A stretch of DNA of 48,740 nt, taken from the NCBI GenBank assembly GCA_018261905.1, contig JAGTRU010000028.1:1-48740 (forward strand), in the 5' to 3' direction. The position numbers and the translations under genes were made by a program. The notes beneath the pieces were generated by a model. It ran no database searches. It was not told where the DNA came from and saw only the letters and a program-made list of their open reading frames with translations. Origin of the DNA: Pseudomonadota bacterium (GTDB taxonomy: Bacteria; Pseudomonadota; Gammaproteobacteria; Burkholderiales; Rhodocyclaceae). The first letter of the stretch is position 1. Each line of letters opens with the position of its first letter. Shown here piece after piece: positions 17,221 through 26,077 of the stretch.

Positions 17221-18462
17221 ATGTGGTTTAGTAAGAATGATCAGGCACGCCGGCAACATGTCATTCCGCTACCCCGGCTTGCTCTCCGCCAACGCTGCGC
17301 CTTCGGGCTGCTGCTGATCGGCGCCTGTTCCGCCCACGGGCAAGCGCCGGCCGACGCGGCGGAGGAATCGAAGCCGCCTCCCGTGCTGGTCCAGAAACAA
17401 TCGGCCGGCGCCGCGTTGCGTCTTGCCGAAACCGCCCTGCGGGAGAAACGCCCGGCGGACGCGGTGGAGGCACTGCGTGCCGCCTTGCGGCTTGACCCGT
17501 CGCTGGTCGATGCCCGGCGCTCATTGGCCGATACCTTGTTCGAGATGGGGCGGCGGGCCGAGGCGGGGCCGGAGTACGAACATCTGCTTGCCGTGCGACC
17601 GGATGCCGCGCTCTATGACCGGCTGATCAACTTGTTGCGCGGGGCGGGGAATACGATCGACGCTTTGCGTTTGGCGCAACGGGCCGCCCTGGCGTTTCCG
17701 GCGGATGGCCGGTTTGCCGCCCAGACCGTCGAGTTGTTGCTGCAACTGGGGGATGCAAAAGCGGCCCGCGAATTCGTCGACCGGCTCCCCAAGGATGTCT
17801 CGTCCGATCTGTTGCGGGCGCGTGCCGCGGAAAAACTCGGCGCCTGGGCCGAAGCCTACCAGGCCTATCAGCGGGCCAGTCGGGCCGGCGGCGGCAAGGT
17901 GGCCGAGGATGGCCGGAAGAAAGCCCGCAGCCATGCCGTCAAGTCAGGGCCTTGGCTAGTCTTCGCGCCGGCCCCCTGGGAGCCTGTAGCCGGAGCTGCG
18001 GCCTTCCAGCATCCGGAACTTGGCCTGGAGTTGAGGCTTGAGGCGAGTAGCTCGGGGGGCGCCCTCGAGAGCGCCAAAAGCGCGGTTTCGGCCAAGTATC
18101 CCAAGTCGCTTTTGGCGATGTTGCCGGCTGCAGACCGGACGGCGATCGACGCCAAAATCAAGGAACACCGGCCGGGTGCCGAGGGGCATTTCGAGACCTC
18201 CGACGAGGACCGGCAGCATGCCAGCGAGCAACTTGCCCAGGAGCCCGTGCGGGTTGAGGCCGAGTCGCTCGGCAAGGAGGGCGTGGGCTTTGCGTATGGC
18301 GTATTCAAGAGCGGCGAAGAGCCGGTTGGCGTGCCGGTTTTTGCCCTGGTGCCAGCGAAGCTTAGGCTGGTCTATGTTCTCTCCGGCAAGCTTGACTTGA
18401 ACGCGGCGCGTCAGTTGTTGCAGGCCGTTTCGGCGGCTGGCGTAGTGGAGGAGTCGCCATGA
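17221..18462 (+). CDS. TPR-repeat lipoprotein, unknown function
   Basis: The product is 413 aa from the ATG at 17221, just after GGGGCAGGAA. The N-terminus has a long basic n-region and then GLLLIGAC, a lipobox with the acylated Cys at about residue 36, so the mature protein is probably membrane-anchored. Residues ~60-220 are tetratricopeptide-like helices: LRLAETALREKRPADAVEAL, AALRLDPSLVDARRSLADTL, ALRLAQRAALAFPADGRFAA, AREFVDRLP. Residues ~240-413 form a separate alpha/beta domain (LVFAPAPWEPV, ELGLELRLEASS, GVGFAYGVFKSGEEPVGVPV, LRLVYVLSGKLD) that I cannot assign. Its stop overlaps the start of the 1045-aa gene (ATGA), which indicates coupled translation and probably a shared complex. A scaffolding role is inferred. 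Confidence 0.7.
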   Translation: MWFSKNDQARRQHVIPLPRLALRQRCAFGLLLIGACSAHGQAPADAAEESKPPPVLVQKQSAGAALRLAETALREKRPADAVEALRAALRLDPSLVDARRSLADTLFEMGRRAEAGPEYEHLLAVRPDAALYDRLINLLRGAGNTIDALRLAQRAALAFPADGRFAAQTVELLLQLGDAKAAREFVDRLPKDVSSDLLRARAAEKLGAWAEAYQAYQRASRAGGGKVAEDGRKKARSHAVKSGPWLVFAPAPWEPVAGAAAFQHPELGLELRLEASSSGGALESAKSAVSAKYPKSLLAMLPAADRTAIDAKIKEHRPGAEGHFETSDEDRQHASEQLAQEPVRVEAESLGKEGVGFAYGVFKSGEEPVGVPVFALVPAKLRLVYVLSGKLDLNAARQLLQAVSAAGVVEESP

Positions 18463-21400
18463 ACTCGTTGCGCAGGTTCCTGGTCGCGTTGGGTATCAGC
18501 CTTTGCCTGATGCCCGGACCGAGTTGGGCGGAGCGTCCCTGGGAGGAAATCGTCAGGGAGACCGAAATTGCCAAGGGCAACATCACACAGGCGCAAGGGG
18601 TGATCAGCGCTGCCGAGCAGAGGGTCCAGGAAGCCTTTTCGAAAGTGCAAACGGCCGAGCATTTCGAGGGGCCGCACTGGGTTACCCTGGAAAAGGCGAT
18701 GGGCGACTATTCCACTACCTTCAAGGCGCAGCTGAAGACCATCGACAGCAATGTCAAAGCTCTGCTCAAGCTCAACCCGGCGGCCGATGTTCCGTATATT
18801 GAATTCAATCCGCCCCAGATCAAGCCCTCGCTCAAGGCGATGGAAACGGTGCGCGACGATTTGCGGCGGGCGGTGCTGAAAGCCAAGAAATTCAAGGCGG
18901 ATCGCCAACAGGATAGGGCCAAGATTGCGCTCGAAATGGAAGGGCGGACGGAAGAACAGTTCAAGGATGTCGCCTTCGATCTGGCCGGCGTTCCGCTGAA
19001 TGGCGACGGTTCCATCGATTACGGCGACCTGACGGCGAGCCTGCTGCCGTTTCCGGCGCAACTGATCAATACCGGTCTCAGCCTGACCTTCGGCCTGTAT
19101 TTCTACGCCGAAGAGATGAAAGCCGGCGTTTTCCAGATCAAGACCTTCAAGGACCAGATTGCTTATGCCGATCTGGCGATTGAGCGGGCGGAAGCCAATG
19201 TGCGCTCGGCCGAGCAGGGCATTCAATTCCTGACCGGTTACCGCGAGCAGCGGGACAAGCTGCTGGCAGATTTCTACGAAGTACGGCGCGGCTGGGTGGG
19301 GGCCGCAGATCAGTCCAAACAGGAGAAGAAAAAGGAGGAAAGCCAGGAGTTCCAGAAGGAAATGGAACGTCCGAAAGTCGGCGCGTCGAGCTACTACGAG
19401 CCACCACTGCAGCCCTCCGAGATCGAACCGGAAGCCAACGGGGTACTGAAGGAACTCCAATCGGCGGCGCTGGCAGCAATGCAGGGGGGTGACCCGGATG
19501 CTTTTCACGGCATCATGTTGTCCTACGTTAAATCCTACCGAGCCAAGCATGAGCAGAACAGAAATGCCGTCAAGCAGGCCTCGGATGCCGCTAACCAAGC
19601 CCATCAAGGGATGCTGAGAGCGATTCAGCAGGCCGAAGCCAGTTATCTGGCGGCGGTGCGTGGGCGTTGCAACTGCGACCCGGTGTTCAAGAGCGCCGGC
19701 GAGGCTTACAACCGGGCTTACCAGGCGGCCTACGCCAGCATGACTCCCTACTATGCGGCGACCAATCGTGCCTATCGCGAGCAATCCCGGGTCTATTGGG
19801 TGACCGGGATCATCCGGGACGGGGTTTCGATGCTGAACCGGCAGATGAATGATTACGCCAGCAACGCTTCGATGATCTATCACCGGACCTTCGGCCAGAA
19901 CCGTCGCGATTTCGATAATGCAATCACCGATTTCTATGCGATGAACGGTGTTTTGCCCGATCGCTATTCTCTTGAGTATCTGAAGCGATATGTGGCGGAA
20001 CTTGACGACAGCATCCAGCACGATCTGCGTTGGGGACGCGATCCCGCGTCGTTGCGCAGCGGACTTTTGGCCTACGCCGAATCGGTGCGGCTGATGGGCG
20101 AGTCGGTTAAACGGAATGTTCCGGAATACAAGAAAGCCTCGCTCGAAGCCGCGCAGGTCGCCAAGCAATATGTCAACGAATTGAATGGAATGCTCGACAA
20201 GGACGCCATGATCATCGCCAGTTCCTGGGATGGCAGCCTATCCCGCATGTACTGGCCGTCCGGGGATTGGGACAACTGGGAACGGGCTGGCGACGAGCGC
20301 AAGCAGCGTATTGCCGACAACAAGAAATGGATCGAGGACAGCTTCAAGATCTATGAAAGGACGGACCTCGATGTGATTTCCAGCTTTCCTTACGACGCGC
20401 TGGCCCGCCAAATCGAGGAAAAGGCCGCCGGGCTTGAAGCGATTGTCGATCGTCTGGAGACCTTCAAGTTCCGACTGGCGAGCGCCAATGGCAAGCTGGA
20501 CAAGGTGAGTCGCCAACTGACCGGGCTGGGAATCTACACCGCCCGGCCGAAGGCGGCCATAGCGCTGGCCACCGAAGAATTGACCCGTGGCGGCTGGGCC
20601 AGCCTCGGTACGGCCGTGGAAAACGCGATCGATCCGGCGACCCGCGAGCAGGCCAAAAAGTATGTTCCCTTCTACGCCAGCGGCATTGGCGTCAGGCCCA
20701 AGTTGCTCGCTGCCCAGGCGGCGCTCTATGCCGTGGCGCAGGTCGACATGAAGAACTACATTCAACTCCGTTCCCAGAGTCAAAATTATTTTGCTCCGGT
20801 CCATCCGGATCAGTTCAAACCCCTGGAAACCCAATGGCAGGCGCTGAGTCCGCTCTATGCCCAATTCGACAACCTGGCGGCCAGCGAACGGCTGGTGCTC
20901 GACCAGAACCCGCTGCCCGATAGCCGTCCGCTCGCCGCGGCGTTTGCGGCGATCCCGGAAGGGCAGCGAGGTCCCGTGCAGGAGAGTTATCGCCGCTTTT
21001 ATACCGAGCAGGGATATCTGAATACCTATCTCACGACCAAATTGGAGGCCCTGCAGCCCCTGAGCGATATTTCGCGCAATAACGTCAAGGGTTACCTGGA
21101 TGAATGGATCGGGGGCTACCCGAAAGCCTTGCAGGAATACAAGGAACGCGAGGAGCGCATGCAGCGGGAAGCCGCCGAGCGGGCCAAGCGGCAAGAAGAA
21201 GAAAACCGGCGGCGCACGGAAACCGATCTGGCGAGTGTCAAGACGCTTTACCAAAAATTTGCCGAGGCCTATCAGCGGCGGGATTTGCGCGCCGTGGTAC
21301 GTTTCATGGGGGCCAATTGGCAGGCTGCCGATGGCACCGATATCGGCGAACTGGAAGATACCCTGTCCAACAGCTTCCGGGTCTTCGACACCGTGACCTT

Positions 21401-21596
21401 CAGTATTTCGGGTATGAATATCCGGCAAATCGGGGTCGGGAGTTACGAAGTGACCTACGATGTCCAACTGGTCGGCCGGATGACCCGGCGTAATATCAAG
21501 CATGAGGAAAAGTCCCGGGTCACGGATATCGTCGATGTGCTGCCGGATGGTCCCGTCATCAGCCGGACTTCTGGCGGCACCATCACTATCCGCTGA
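18459..21596 (+). CDS. Large exported helical protein with C-terminal NTF2-like domain, unknown function
   Basis: The product is 1045 aa. A signal peptide (LVALGISLCLMPGPSWA) precedes a mature protein that is mostly long amphipathic helices and coiled coil: KGNITQAQGVISAAEQRVQE, AYADLAIERAEANVRSAEQG, KQEKKKEESQEFQKEMERP near residues 285-305, and EYKEREERMQREAAERAKRQ near 895-915. The middle has a Tyr/Ala-rich stretch (AYNRAYQAAYASMTPYYAAT) and a CxC pair in RGRCNCDPVF near residue 405. The last ~119 residues form an NTF2-like module (YQKFAEAYQRRDLRAVVRFM, DIGELEDTLSNSF, then VGSYEVTYDVQLVGRM) similar to the modules of the two neighbouring proteins. It is coupled to the TPR lipoprotein gene by a 4-bp overlap. 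No enzyme motif is recognised; a periplasmic structural or tether role is a guess. Confidence 0.7.
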   Translation: MNSLRRFLVALGISLCLMPGPSWAERPWEEIVRETEIAKGNITQAQGVISAAEQRVQEAFSKVQTAEHFEGPHWVTLEKAMGDYSTTFKAQLKTIDSNVKALLKLNPAADVPYIEFNPPQIKPSLKAMETVRDDLRRAVLKAKKFKADRQQDRAKIALEMEGRTEEQFKDVAFDLAGVPLNGDGSIDYGDLTASLLPFPAQLINTGLSLTFGLYFYAEEMKAGVFQIKTFKDQIAYADLAIERAEANVRSAEQGIQFLTGYREQRDKLLADFYEVRRGWVGAADQSKQEKKKEESQEFQKEMERPKVGASSYYEPPLQPSEIEPEANGVLKELQSAALAAMQGGDPDAFHGIMLSYVKSYRAKHEQNRNAVKQASDAANQAHQGMLRAIQQAEASYLAAVRGRCNCDPVFKSAGEAYNRAYQAAYASMTPYYAATNRAYREQSRVYWVTGIIRDGVSMLNRQMNDYASNASMIYHRTFGQNRRDFDNAITDFYAMNGVLPDRYSLEYLKRYVAELDDSIQHDLRWGRDPASLRSGLLAYAESVRLMGESVKRNVPEYKKASLEAAQVAKQYVNELNGMLDKDAMIIASSWDGSLSRMYWPSGDWDNWERAGDERKQRIADNKKWIEDSFKIYERTDLDVISSFPYDALARQIEEKAAGLEAIVDRLETFKFRLASANGKLDKVSRQLTGLGIYTARPKAAIALATEELTRGGWASLGTAVENAIDPATREQAKKYVPFYASGIGVRPKLLAAQAALYAVAQVDMKNYIQLRSQSQNYFAPVHPDQFKPLETQWQALSPLYAQFDNLAASERLVLDQNPLPDSRPLAAAFAAIPEGQRGPVQESYRRFYTEQGYLNTYLTTKLEALQPLSDISRNNVKGYLDEWIGGYPKALQEYKEREERMQREAAERAKRQEEENRRRTETDLASVKTLYQKFAEAYQRRDLRAVVRFMGANWQAADGTDIGELEDTLSNSFRVFDTVTFSISGMNIRQIGVGSYEVTYDVQLVGRMTRRNIKHEEKSRVTDIVDVLPDGPVISRTSGGTITIR

Positions 21597-21701
21597 TGTC
21601 TATATCTGGAATACTGCGCCGATATTTCGTCCCGACGGCAGACGAGTGTGGGCATGCCGTCGCCGATCGGACCAATGTCACGCCCCCGGAGGAATTAATT
21701 T

Positions 21702-22157
21702 ATGGATAAACCAATCGTGAACAAACGACGGATGCTATCGCTGGCGCTGGGTATCGGTGCTGTTGTGATGATGACCGGGTGTGCCGATGTCCGGGCTGCC
21801 AAGCCGGACCCGCTCCGCAGTGAGGTTCAGCAACTGGTCGCCGGTCTTGAGCGAGGCCTGCGGGCAGGGGGCTGGAGCGCGGTCGAGCGCTACTACTCGG
21901 AAGATTTTCGCGGCAATACCTCCGATTTGCAGGATCATTTTGACGATCGGCGGCGTAACGAGCGTTCGGCTGACTGGATGCTGACCATCAACCGTATCCT
22001 GAGCCAGGACAAATTGATCAACGTTGCGGTGCGCTGGAATCATCGGTGGACCGATGCCAAGGGCCTGCCGCACAAGTCCGATGGCGTCAGCGAATTGATC
22101 TTACGCCGCGAGGCGGGCGAATTGCGCATCGTCCAGCAGAGCGGCGCGGGTTTCTGA
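21702..22157 (+). CDS. Small NTF2-like lipoprotein, unknown function
   Basis: The product is 151 aa. GGAGG lies 9 bp before the ATG at 21702. The N-terminus RRMLSLALGIGAVVMMTGC is a lipoprotein signal with the lipobox M-T-G-Cys27. The mature part is a single NTF2/SnoaL-like domain: VQQLVAGLERGLRAGGWSAV, ERYYSEDFRGNTSDLQDHFD, then strands LINVAVRWNHRWTD and GVSELILRREAGELRIVQQS. The D-F-x-G-N-x-x-x-L pattern is shared with the protein encoded at 15686-17008. It lies 105 bp after the 1045-aa gene and appears to close the cluster. No catalytic residues are identifiable; a binding or assembly function is inferred. Confidence 0.7.
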   Translation: MDKPIVNKRRMLSLALGIGAVVMMTGCADVRAAKPDPLRSEVQQLVAGLERGLRAGGWSAVERYYSEDFRGNTSDLQDHFDDRRRNERSADWMLTINRILSQDKLINVAVRWNHRWTDAKGLPHKSDGVSELILRREAGELRIVQQSGAGF

Positions 22158-22271
22158 GACGACAGACCATTCGTTTGCCATCGCTGCCGTGCCGGAGAGC
22201 AAGGACCAGGTCGGAGCCCGGCGCGGCTTATAATGCGCCCCTCTTTGTCGCTCTCGCCCCGGATCCGCCGC

Positions 22272-23231
22272 ATGTCCCGCATTCTTCTCGCCCCGATGGA
22301 AGGGCTCGCCGACGATCTGTTGCGCGGCGTGCTGACGGCCATCGGCGGCTACGACTGGGGGATTTGCGAATTTGTCCGGGTTTCCAACACCCTGTTGCCG
22401 GCCAGGACCTATGAGCGCATCTGTCCGGAACTGCTCAACGGCAGCCGGACGGCGAGCGGTACGCCGATGCGCGTCCAACTGCTCGGTTCCGATCCGCATT
22501 TCATGGCCGAGAATGCCCGCCGATTGGTCTCCCTGCAGCCGGCCGGTATCGATCTGAATTTTGGCTGTCCGGCGCCGACGGTGAATCGCCATCGCGGCGG
22601 CGCGGCGCTGCTCGGCGAGCCGGAATTGCTGCACGAAATTACCGCCGCGGTGCGCGCCGAAGTGCCGGCCGGGATTCCCTTCACCGCCAAGATGCGCCTC
22701 GGCATCGACGATACCAGCCGGGCCGTGGACAACGCCCAGGCCCTGGCTGCCGCCGGCATCGACGAACTGATCGTGCATGGCCGGACCAAGGCTGATGGCT
22801 ACCGGCCGCCGGCCCGCTGGGAGTGGATCGACAAAGTACGTGCGGCGATCGACATTCCGCTGATCGCCAACGGCGAGGTGTGGACCGTCGAGGATTTTCG
22901 CAATTGCCAGCAGGTGACGGGCTGTGCCGACATCATGATCGGCCGCGGCGCCGTCGCCGATCCGTTGCTCGCCCGCCGGGTGCGCGGCGAGGCGGTGGCC
23001 GGCTGGGCGGAGATCCTGCCCGGCGTCGGCGACTACTGGCGGGGCATCCGCCGCAAGGTGGTGCCGGTGCATGCCGGTGGCCGGCTCAAGCAATGGCTGG
23101 CCATGATGCGGCGCAGCTACCCGGAAGCCGAAGTGCTCTACCAGCAGTTGCGGCCGATCAAGGCAGCCGAGGATGTCGAAGCGGCGCTGCTCGCCGCCGG
23201 GATTCTCAAGCGCTTGCCGCGAGCGGCCTGA
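22272..23231 (+). CDS. dusC: tRNA-dihydrouridine(16) synthase
   Basis: The product is 319 aa from the ATG at 22272 (MSRILLAPMEGLADDLLRGV); a 13-codon upstream extension is rejected because E. coli DusC starts at this point. The enzyme is an FMN TIM barrel that reduces uridine in the tRNA D-loop. Visible are APMEG at the first strand, VQLLGSDP, the catalytic loop GIDLNFGCPAPTVNRHRGGA with active Cys near residue 99, PFTAKMRLGIDD (FMN-contacting Lys and Arg), ELIVHGRTKADGYRPPARWE, IPLIANGEVWTVEDF and DIMIGRGAVADPLL. The DusC-type spacing and length favour position U16. The gene is monocistronic; a dispersed repeat begins ~90 bp after its stop. Confidence 0.92.
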   Translation: MSRILLAPMEGLADDLLRGVLTAIGGYDWGICEFVRVSNTLLPARTYERICPELLNGSRTASGTPMRVQLLGSDPHFMAENARRLVSLQPAGIDLNFGCPAPTVNRHRGGAALLGEPELLHEITAAVRAEVPAGIPFTAKMRLGIDDTSRAVDNAQALAAAGIDELIVHGRTKADGYRPPARWEWIDKVRAAIDIPLIANGEVWTVEDFRNCQQVTGCADIMIGRGAVADPLLARRVRGEAVAGWAEILPGVGDYWRGIRRKVVPVHAGGRLKQWLAMMRRSYPEAEVLYQQLRPIKAAEDVEAALLAAGILKRLPRAA

Positions 23232-23319
23232 GCGACCGGATCAAGCGGGCGGAGCCCCCGGCCGCCAAACGGTCGGAGCTTGTTCGCCGCAACCGGGGAG
23301 GCGTTGCTTGCACGCTAAA

Positions 23320-23468
23320 ACTTTAGCGCAGAGTCGTAAAGGCGTAGCGAGGAGTGTAAAAACAGTTGCTTGCAAGGTTTTTGCGGTTCATCCAGAAGGT
23401 GTTCTGAACAATCCGGGTAAGCCCTTGCTTTTCCTCGGCATCCCCGCGTCTCTGCGCTTCAATTGCAT
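23320..23468 (-). repeat. Dispersed intergenic repeat, copy 1
   Basis: Read on the minus strand, this stretch aligns with 30728-30880 on the plus strand. Shared blocks include GAGACGC near the start, GATGCCGAGGAAAA, CCCGGATTGTTC and GCAAGCAACTGTTT, in the same order and spacing. The copies are therefore inverted relative to each other and flank a 7.3-kb block. It fills most of the dusC-cytochrome gap (23232-23516), which has no gene. It is not an IS; no transposase frame is present. Confidence 0.75.
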
Positions 23469-23516
23469 TTTCCAGGTTCACTCAGCATCAAGACTCACCC
23501 AGCGGCGCCCGAAGGC

Positions 23517-24104
23517 TCAGGCGGGCGGTCTGGCCGTGCCGGCCGTGGTCGTCGTGCCGGCCGCTGGCGCGTAGTCGGGTACCCGGTTCTTTACCGCCGG
23601 CTGCGCCATCAGGTAGGCATAGATGGCGCGCAAATCGCGCTCTGGCAGTCCGGCCAGCGCTTGCCAGGGCATCGGCGGCAGGATCGGGCGTGCGACGCCG
23701 AGATGCTTGCCGGTACGCATGGCCTGCATGAAGTCGCGCACCGACCAGGCGCCGATCCCAGTTTCCCGGTCCGGGGTCAGGTTGGCCGCATAGGTCATGC
23801 CCCATGGTCCGACGAAGGCGGTCATGCTGGCCGAGCCGGCCCAGTTCCAATCCCCATCGAGTTTTGGTGGGGTTGCCAGGCGGAGTTCCTCGGGGTGGCC
23901 GGAAAGGCCGCGTGTGTGGTCCTTCTCCGGTCCGTTGGGGCCCATTTTGAACGGTGTGTGGCAATCGACACAGCCGCCGTAGGCCACCAGATGGGCGCCG
24001 CGTTGCAGCAGGGGGGAGGCCGGAGCTTCTGCCAGGGCTGTCGATTGGGCGAGGATGCCGATGAGGGTGGCAATGGTGAGACGAGTGTTGGGCTTGGTCT
24101 GCAT
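23517..24104 (-). CDS. Mono-haem cytochrome c
   Basis: The product is 195 aa from the ATG at 24104, preceded by AGGAG at 8-bp spacing. A Sec signal (LTIATLIGILAQSTALA) is followed by one haem-attachment motif C45-V-D-C48-H49 in LVAYGGCVDCHTPF. A likely axial Met lies in RPILPPMPWQALAGL. The arrangement is that of cytochrome subunits of periplasmic dehydrogenases, with AIYAYLMAQPAVKNRVPDY near the C-terminus and then a Thr/Ala/Pro tail. It is the last gene of the leftward set that includes the E1 alpha and beta genes, 38 bp after E1 beta. Pairing of a periplasmic cytochrome with a cytoplasmic thiamine-dependent E1 is unusual. Electron transfer partners are not evident. Confidence 0.85.
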   Translation of the reverse strand: MQTKPNTRLTIATLIGILAQSTALAEAPASPLLQRGAHLVAYGGCVDCHTPFKMGPNGPEKDHTRGLSGHPEELRLATPPKLDGDWNWAGSASMTAFVGPWGMTYAANLTPDRETGIGAWSVRDFMQAMRTGKHLGVARPILPPMPWQALAGLPERDLRAIYAYLMAQPAVKNRVPDYAPAAGTTTTAGTARPPA

Positions 24105-24142
24105 GCTATGAACTCCTTTTTGTTGAACAACGAATCTTGGGA

Positions 24143-25105
24143 TCAGTAGTTGCTGCACAGCCGTTCCGCTGCCATGGCGATGGCTTCGGGCTGGGGGACA
24201 TGGGCCTGTTCCAGGGGGAAGCTCGAAGCGGCCGGGGCATCTGGTCCGCCAAGGCGGATGATCGGCGCCTTGAGCGAAGCGAAGGCCTGTTCCGCGACCA
24301 ACGCGGCGACTTCGGCACCGACACCGCATAGCCGGTTGGCTTCGTGCACCACGACCAGACGCCCGGTCTTGCCGACCGAGGCCAGGATGGCTGCTTCGTC
24401 CAGCGGTTTGAGACTGCGCAGGTCAATGACCTCGGCCGATCGTCCCCGGGCGGCCAGGCTTGCCGCCGCCTGCCGGCAGTGGTGCACGGTCTTGCCGTAG
24501 GAGAGCAGGGTGACGTCGCTGCCTTGGCGGGTGATGGTGGCCTGGCCGAGCGGAATGGGCGGCGTCTCGAGCGGTACTTCGCCGGGCAGGTGGAGCAGTC
24601 CGATGTCGAGAAAGAAGAGTACCGGGTTGTCGTCGCGGATGGCGGCCTTGAGCAGCCCCTTGGCATCGGCCGGGGTGCTCGGCATGACGACCTTGAGGCC
24701 GGGGCTGTGCACGAACCAGGCCTCGTTGTTGTGGTTGTGCTGGGCGCCGACGCCCCAGCCGGCGCCGCTCATGGCCAGGGTGACGAGGGGGAAGGAAAAC
24801 TGGCCGCCGGACATGTAACGCAGCTTGCCGGCGCTGTTCACCAGTTCATCCATGGCGTAGCAAAGGAAAGGGGCGAACAGCAGGTCGATGACCGGACGCA
24901 GACCGCTACCGGCGGCACCGACTGCCGTGCCGGCAATGATGCCCTCGGCCAGCGGGGTGTTGCGGACACGGCGGGCGCCGAATTCGGTAAGCAGTTCGTG
25001 GCGTTTGGTGGCGACACCTTCGCCGAAGACGAGGACGCTCGGGTCGCCTCGCATCTCTTCACTCAAGGCGGCGCCGATGGCGTCATTCAGGGTCAGGCTG
25101 GGCAT
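24143..25105 (-). CDS. Thiamine-diphosphate-dependent 2-oxoacid/acetoin dehydrogenase E1, beta subunit
   Basis: The product is 320 aa. It contains the transketolase pyrimidine-binding domain (LTLNDAIGAALSEEMRGDPS, VFGEGVA, RVRNTPLAEGIIAGTAVGAA, LRPVIDLLFAPFLCYAMDEL) and a C-terminal transketolase domain (DVTLLSYGKTVHHC, EVIDLRSLKPLDEAAI, RLVVVHEANRLCGVGAEVAA). The catalytic Glu of the beta subunit lies in the TPLAEG segment. With the alpha subunit 9 bp upstream it should form an alpha2beta2 decarboxylase. No E2 (lipoyl acyltransferase) or E3 gene follows; instead a cytochrome c gene comes next. The substrate could be pyruvate, acetoin or another 2-oxoacid; I cannot decide from sequence. Confidence 0.88.
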   Translation of the reverse strand: MPSLTLNDAIGAALSEEMRGDPSVLVFGEGVATKRHELLTEFGARRVRNTPLAEGIIAGTAVGAAGSGLRPVIDLLFAPFLCYAMDELVNSAGKLRYMSGGQFSFPLVTLAMSGAGWGVGAQHNHNNEAWFVHSPGLKVVMPSTPADAKGLLKAAIRDDNPVLFFLDIGLLHLPGEVPLETPPIPLGQATITRQGSDVTLLSYGKTVHHCRQAAASLAARGRSAEVIDLRSLKPLDEAAILASVGKTGRLVVVHEANRLCGVGAEVAALVAEQAFASLKAPIIRLGGPDAPAASSFPLEQAHVPQPEAIAMAAERLCSNY

Positions 25106-25114
25106 GGCGGTTCC

Positions 25115-26077
25115 TCAGGCGTAAACGTCGCGGCTCAGTTCTTCCGCGGCAGGGAAAGGGGAGGCATCGGCAAAGGCTTGGGCGACGGCAATCTGACTGT
25201 CTACCTTGTCGGCCAGCGATGCGGCCTGGGGCAGGGTCAGCCTGCCGTCGGCGAGCAGGCGCTGGCGGTAAATGTCGATCGGGTCGCGGGCCAGCCAGGC
25301 GGCGTGCTCGGCCGGGTCAACGTAGGACTGGTCGTCCGGCTCGAAATGGCCACGGCTCCGGTAGGTCCAGGTTTCCAGTAGAGAGGGCCGGCCACTGCTA
25401 CGCACCTCGGCGACGGCCGCCCGGGCCGCGCTCAGCACGGCGTCGACATCGTTGCCGTCCACTGTCCGGGCGCCAATGCCATAACCGGCAGCCCAGGTCG
25501 AGACGTGTGCCTGGCACATCGCCTCGCGACGATGGACGAACGCCTGCCAGTGATTGTTTTCGCAGACGTAGAGAATCGGCAGCTTCCATAGCGCGGCGAG
25601 GTTGAGCGATTCGTGGAAGCTACCCTCGCAGGCGGCGCCGTCGCCGAAGAAGCAGACGACGATGCCCGGCTGCTTGAGCATGTCTTGCGCCAAGGCAACG
25701 CCGGGGGCGAGGGAGAGTTCGGCGCCGACGATGGTGGAGGTCAGGACGACGCCCAGTTCCTTGACCGAGATGTGCAGCGAACCGCTTTTGCCCTTGCAGT
25801 AGCCGGTGCTCCGCCCCATTACCTCGGCCAGCAGGCGGCCGGGGTCGGCACCGCGGGCCAGCAGGTGGCCGGCACTGCGGTGATTGGTGAGAATCAGGTC
25901 GCTGGCGGCGAGGGCGTTGATAACGCCGACGGCCGAAGCTTCCTGGCCGATCGAGGTGCAAGTGCCGGGCACCTTGCCGGTCGCGCTGCCGGCGACGATG
26001 GCGGTCTCGTAAGCGCGCACGAGCAGCATCTGTTCGAGCAGGTGGGGCGGGTCGATTTCGGGCTGGTTGAGGGGCAT
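25115..26077 (-). CDS. Thiamine-diphosphate-dependent 2-oxoacid/acetoin dehydrogenase E1, alpha subunit
   Basis: The product is 320 aa from the ATG at 26077. It follows the E1 alpha pattern: MLLVRAYETAI, TSIGQEASAVGVINAL, LTNHRSAGHLLARGADPGRL, GRSTGYCKGKSGSLHIS, then the thiamine-diphosphate motif CFFGDGAACEGSFHESLNLA with LYVCENN closing the cofactor loop. The C-terminal RSRGHFEPDDQSYVDP contains the phosphorylation-loop-type segment. Length and motifs resemble acetoin dehydrogenase and branched-chain types more than the E. coli single-chain E1. It is preceded by a 135-bp gap without a gene, after the GAF protein gene, and overlaps nothing. The missing E2/E3 may be encoded elsewhere on the chromosome. 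Confidence 0.88.
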   Translation of the reverse strand: MPLNQPEIDPPHLLEQMLLVRAYETAIVAGSATGKVPGTCTSIGQEASAVGVINALAASDLILTNHRSAGHLLARGADPGRLLAEVMGRSTGYCKGKSGSLHISVKELGVVLTSTIVGAELSLAPGVALAQDMLKQPGIVVCFFGDGAACEGSFHESLNLAALWKLPILYVCENNHWQAFVHRREAMCQAHVSTWAAGYGIGARTVDGNDVDAVLSAARAAVAEVRSSGRPSLLETWTYRSRGHFEPDDQSYVDPAEHAAWLARDPIDIYRQRLLADGRLTLPQAASLADKVDSQIAVAQAFADASPFPAAEELSRDVYA

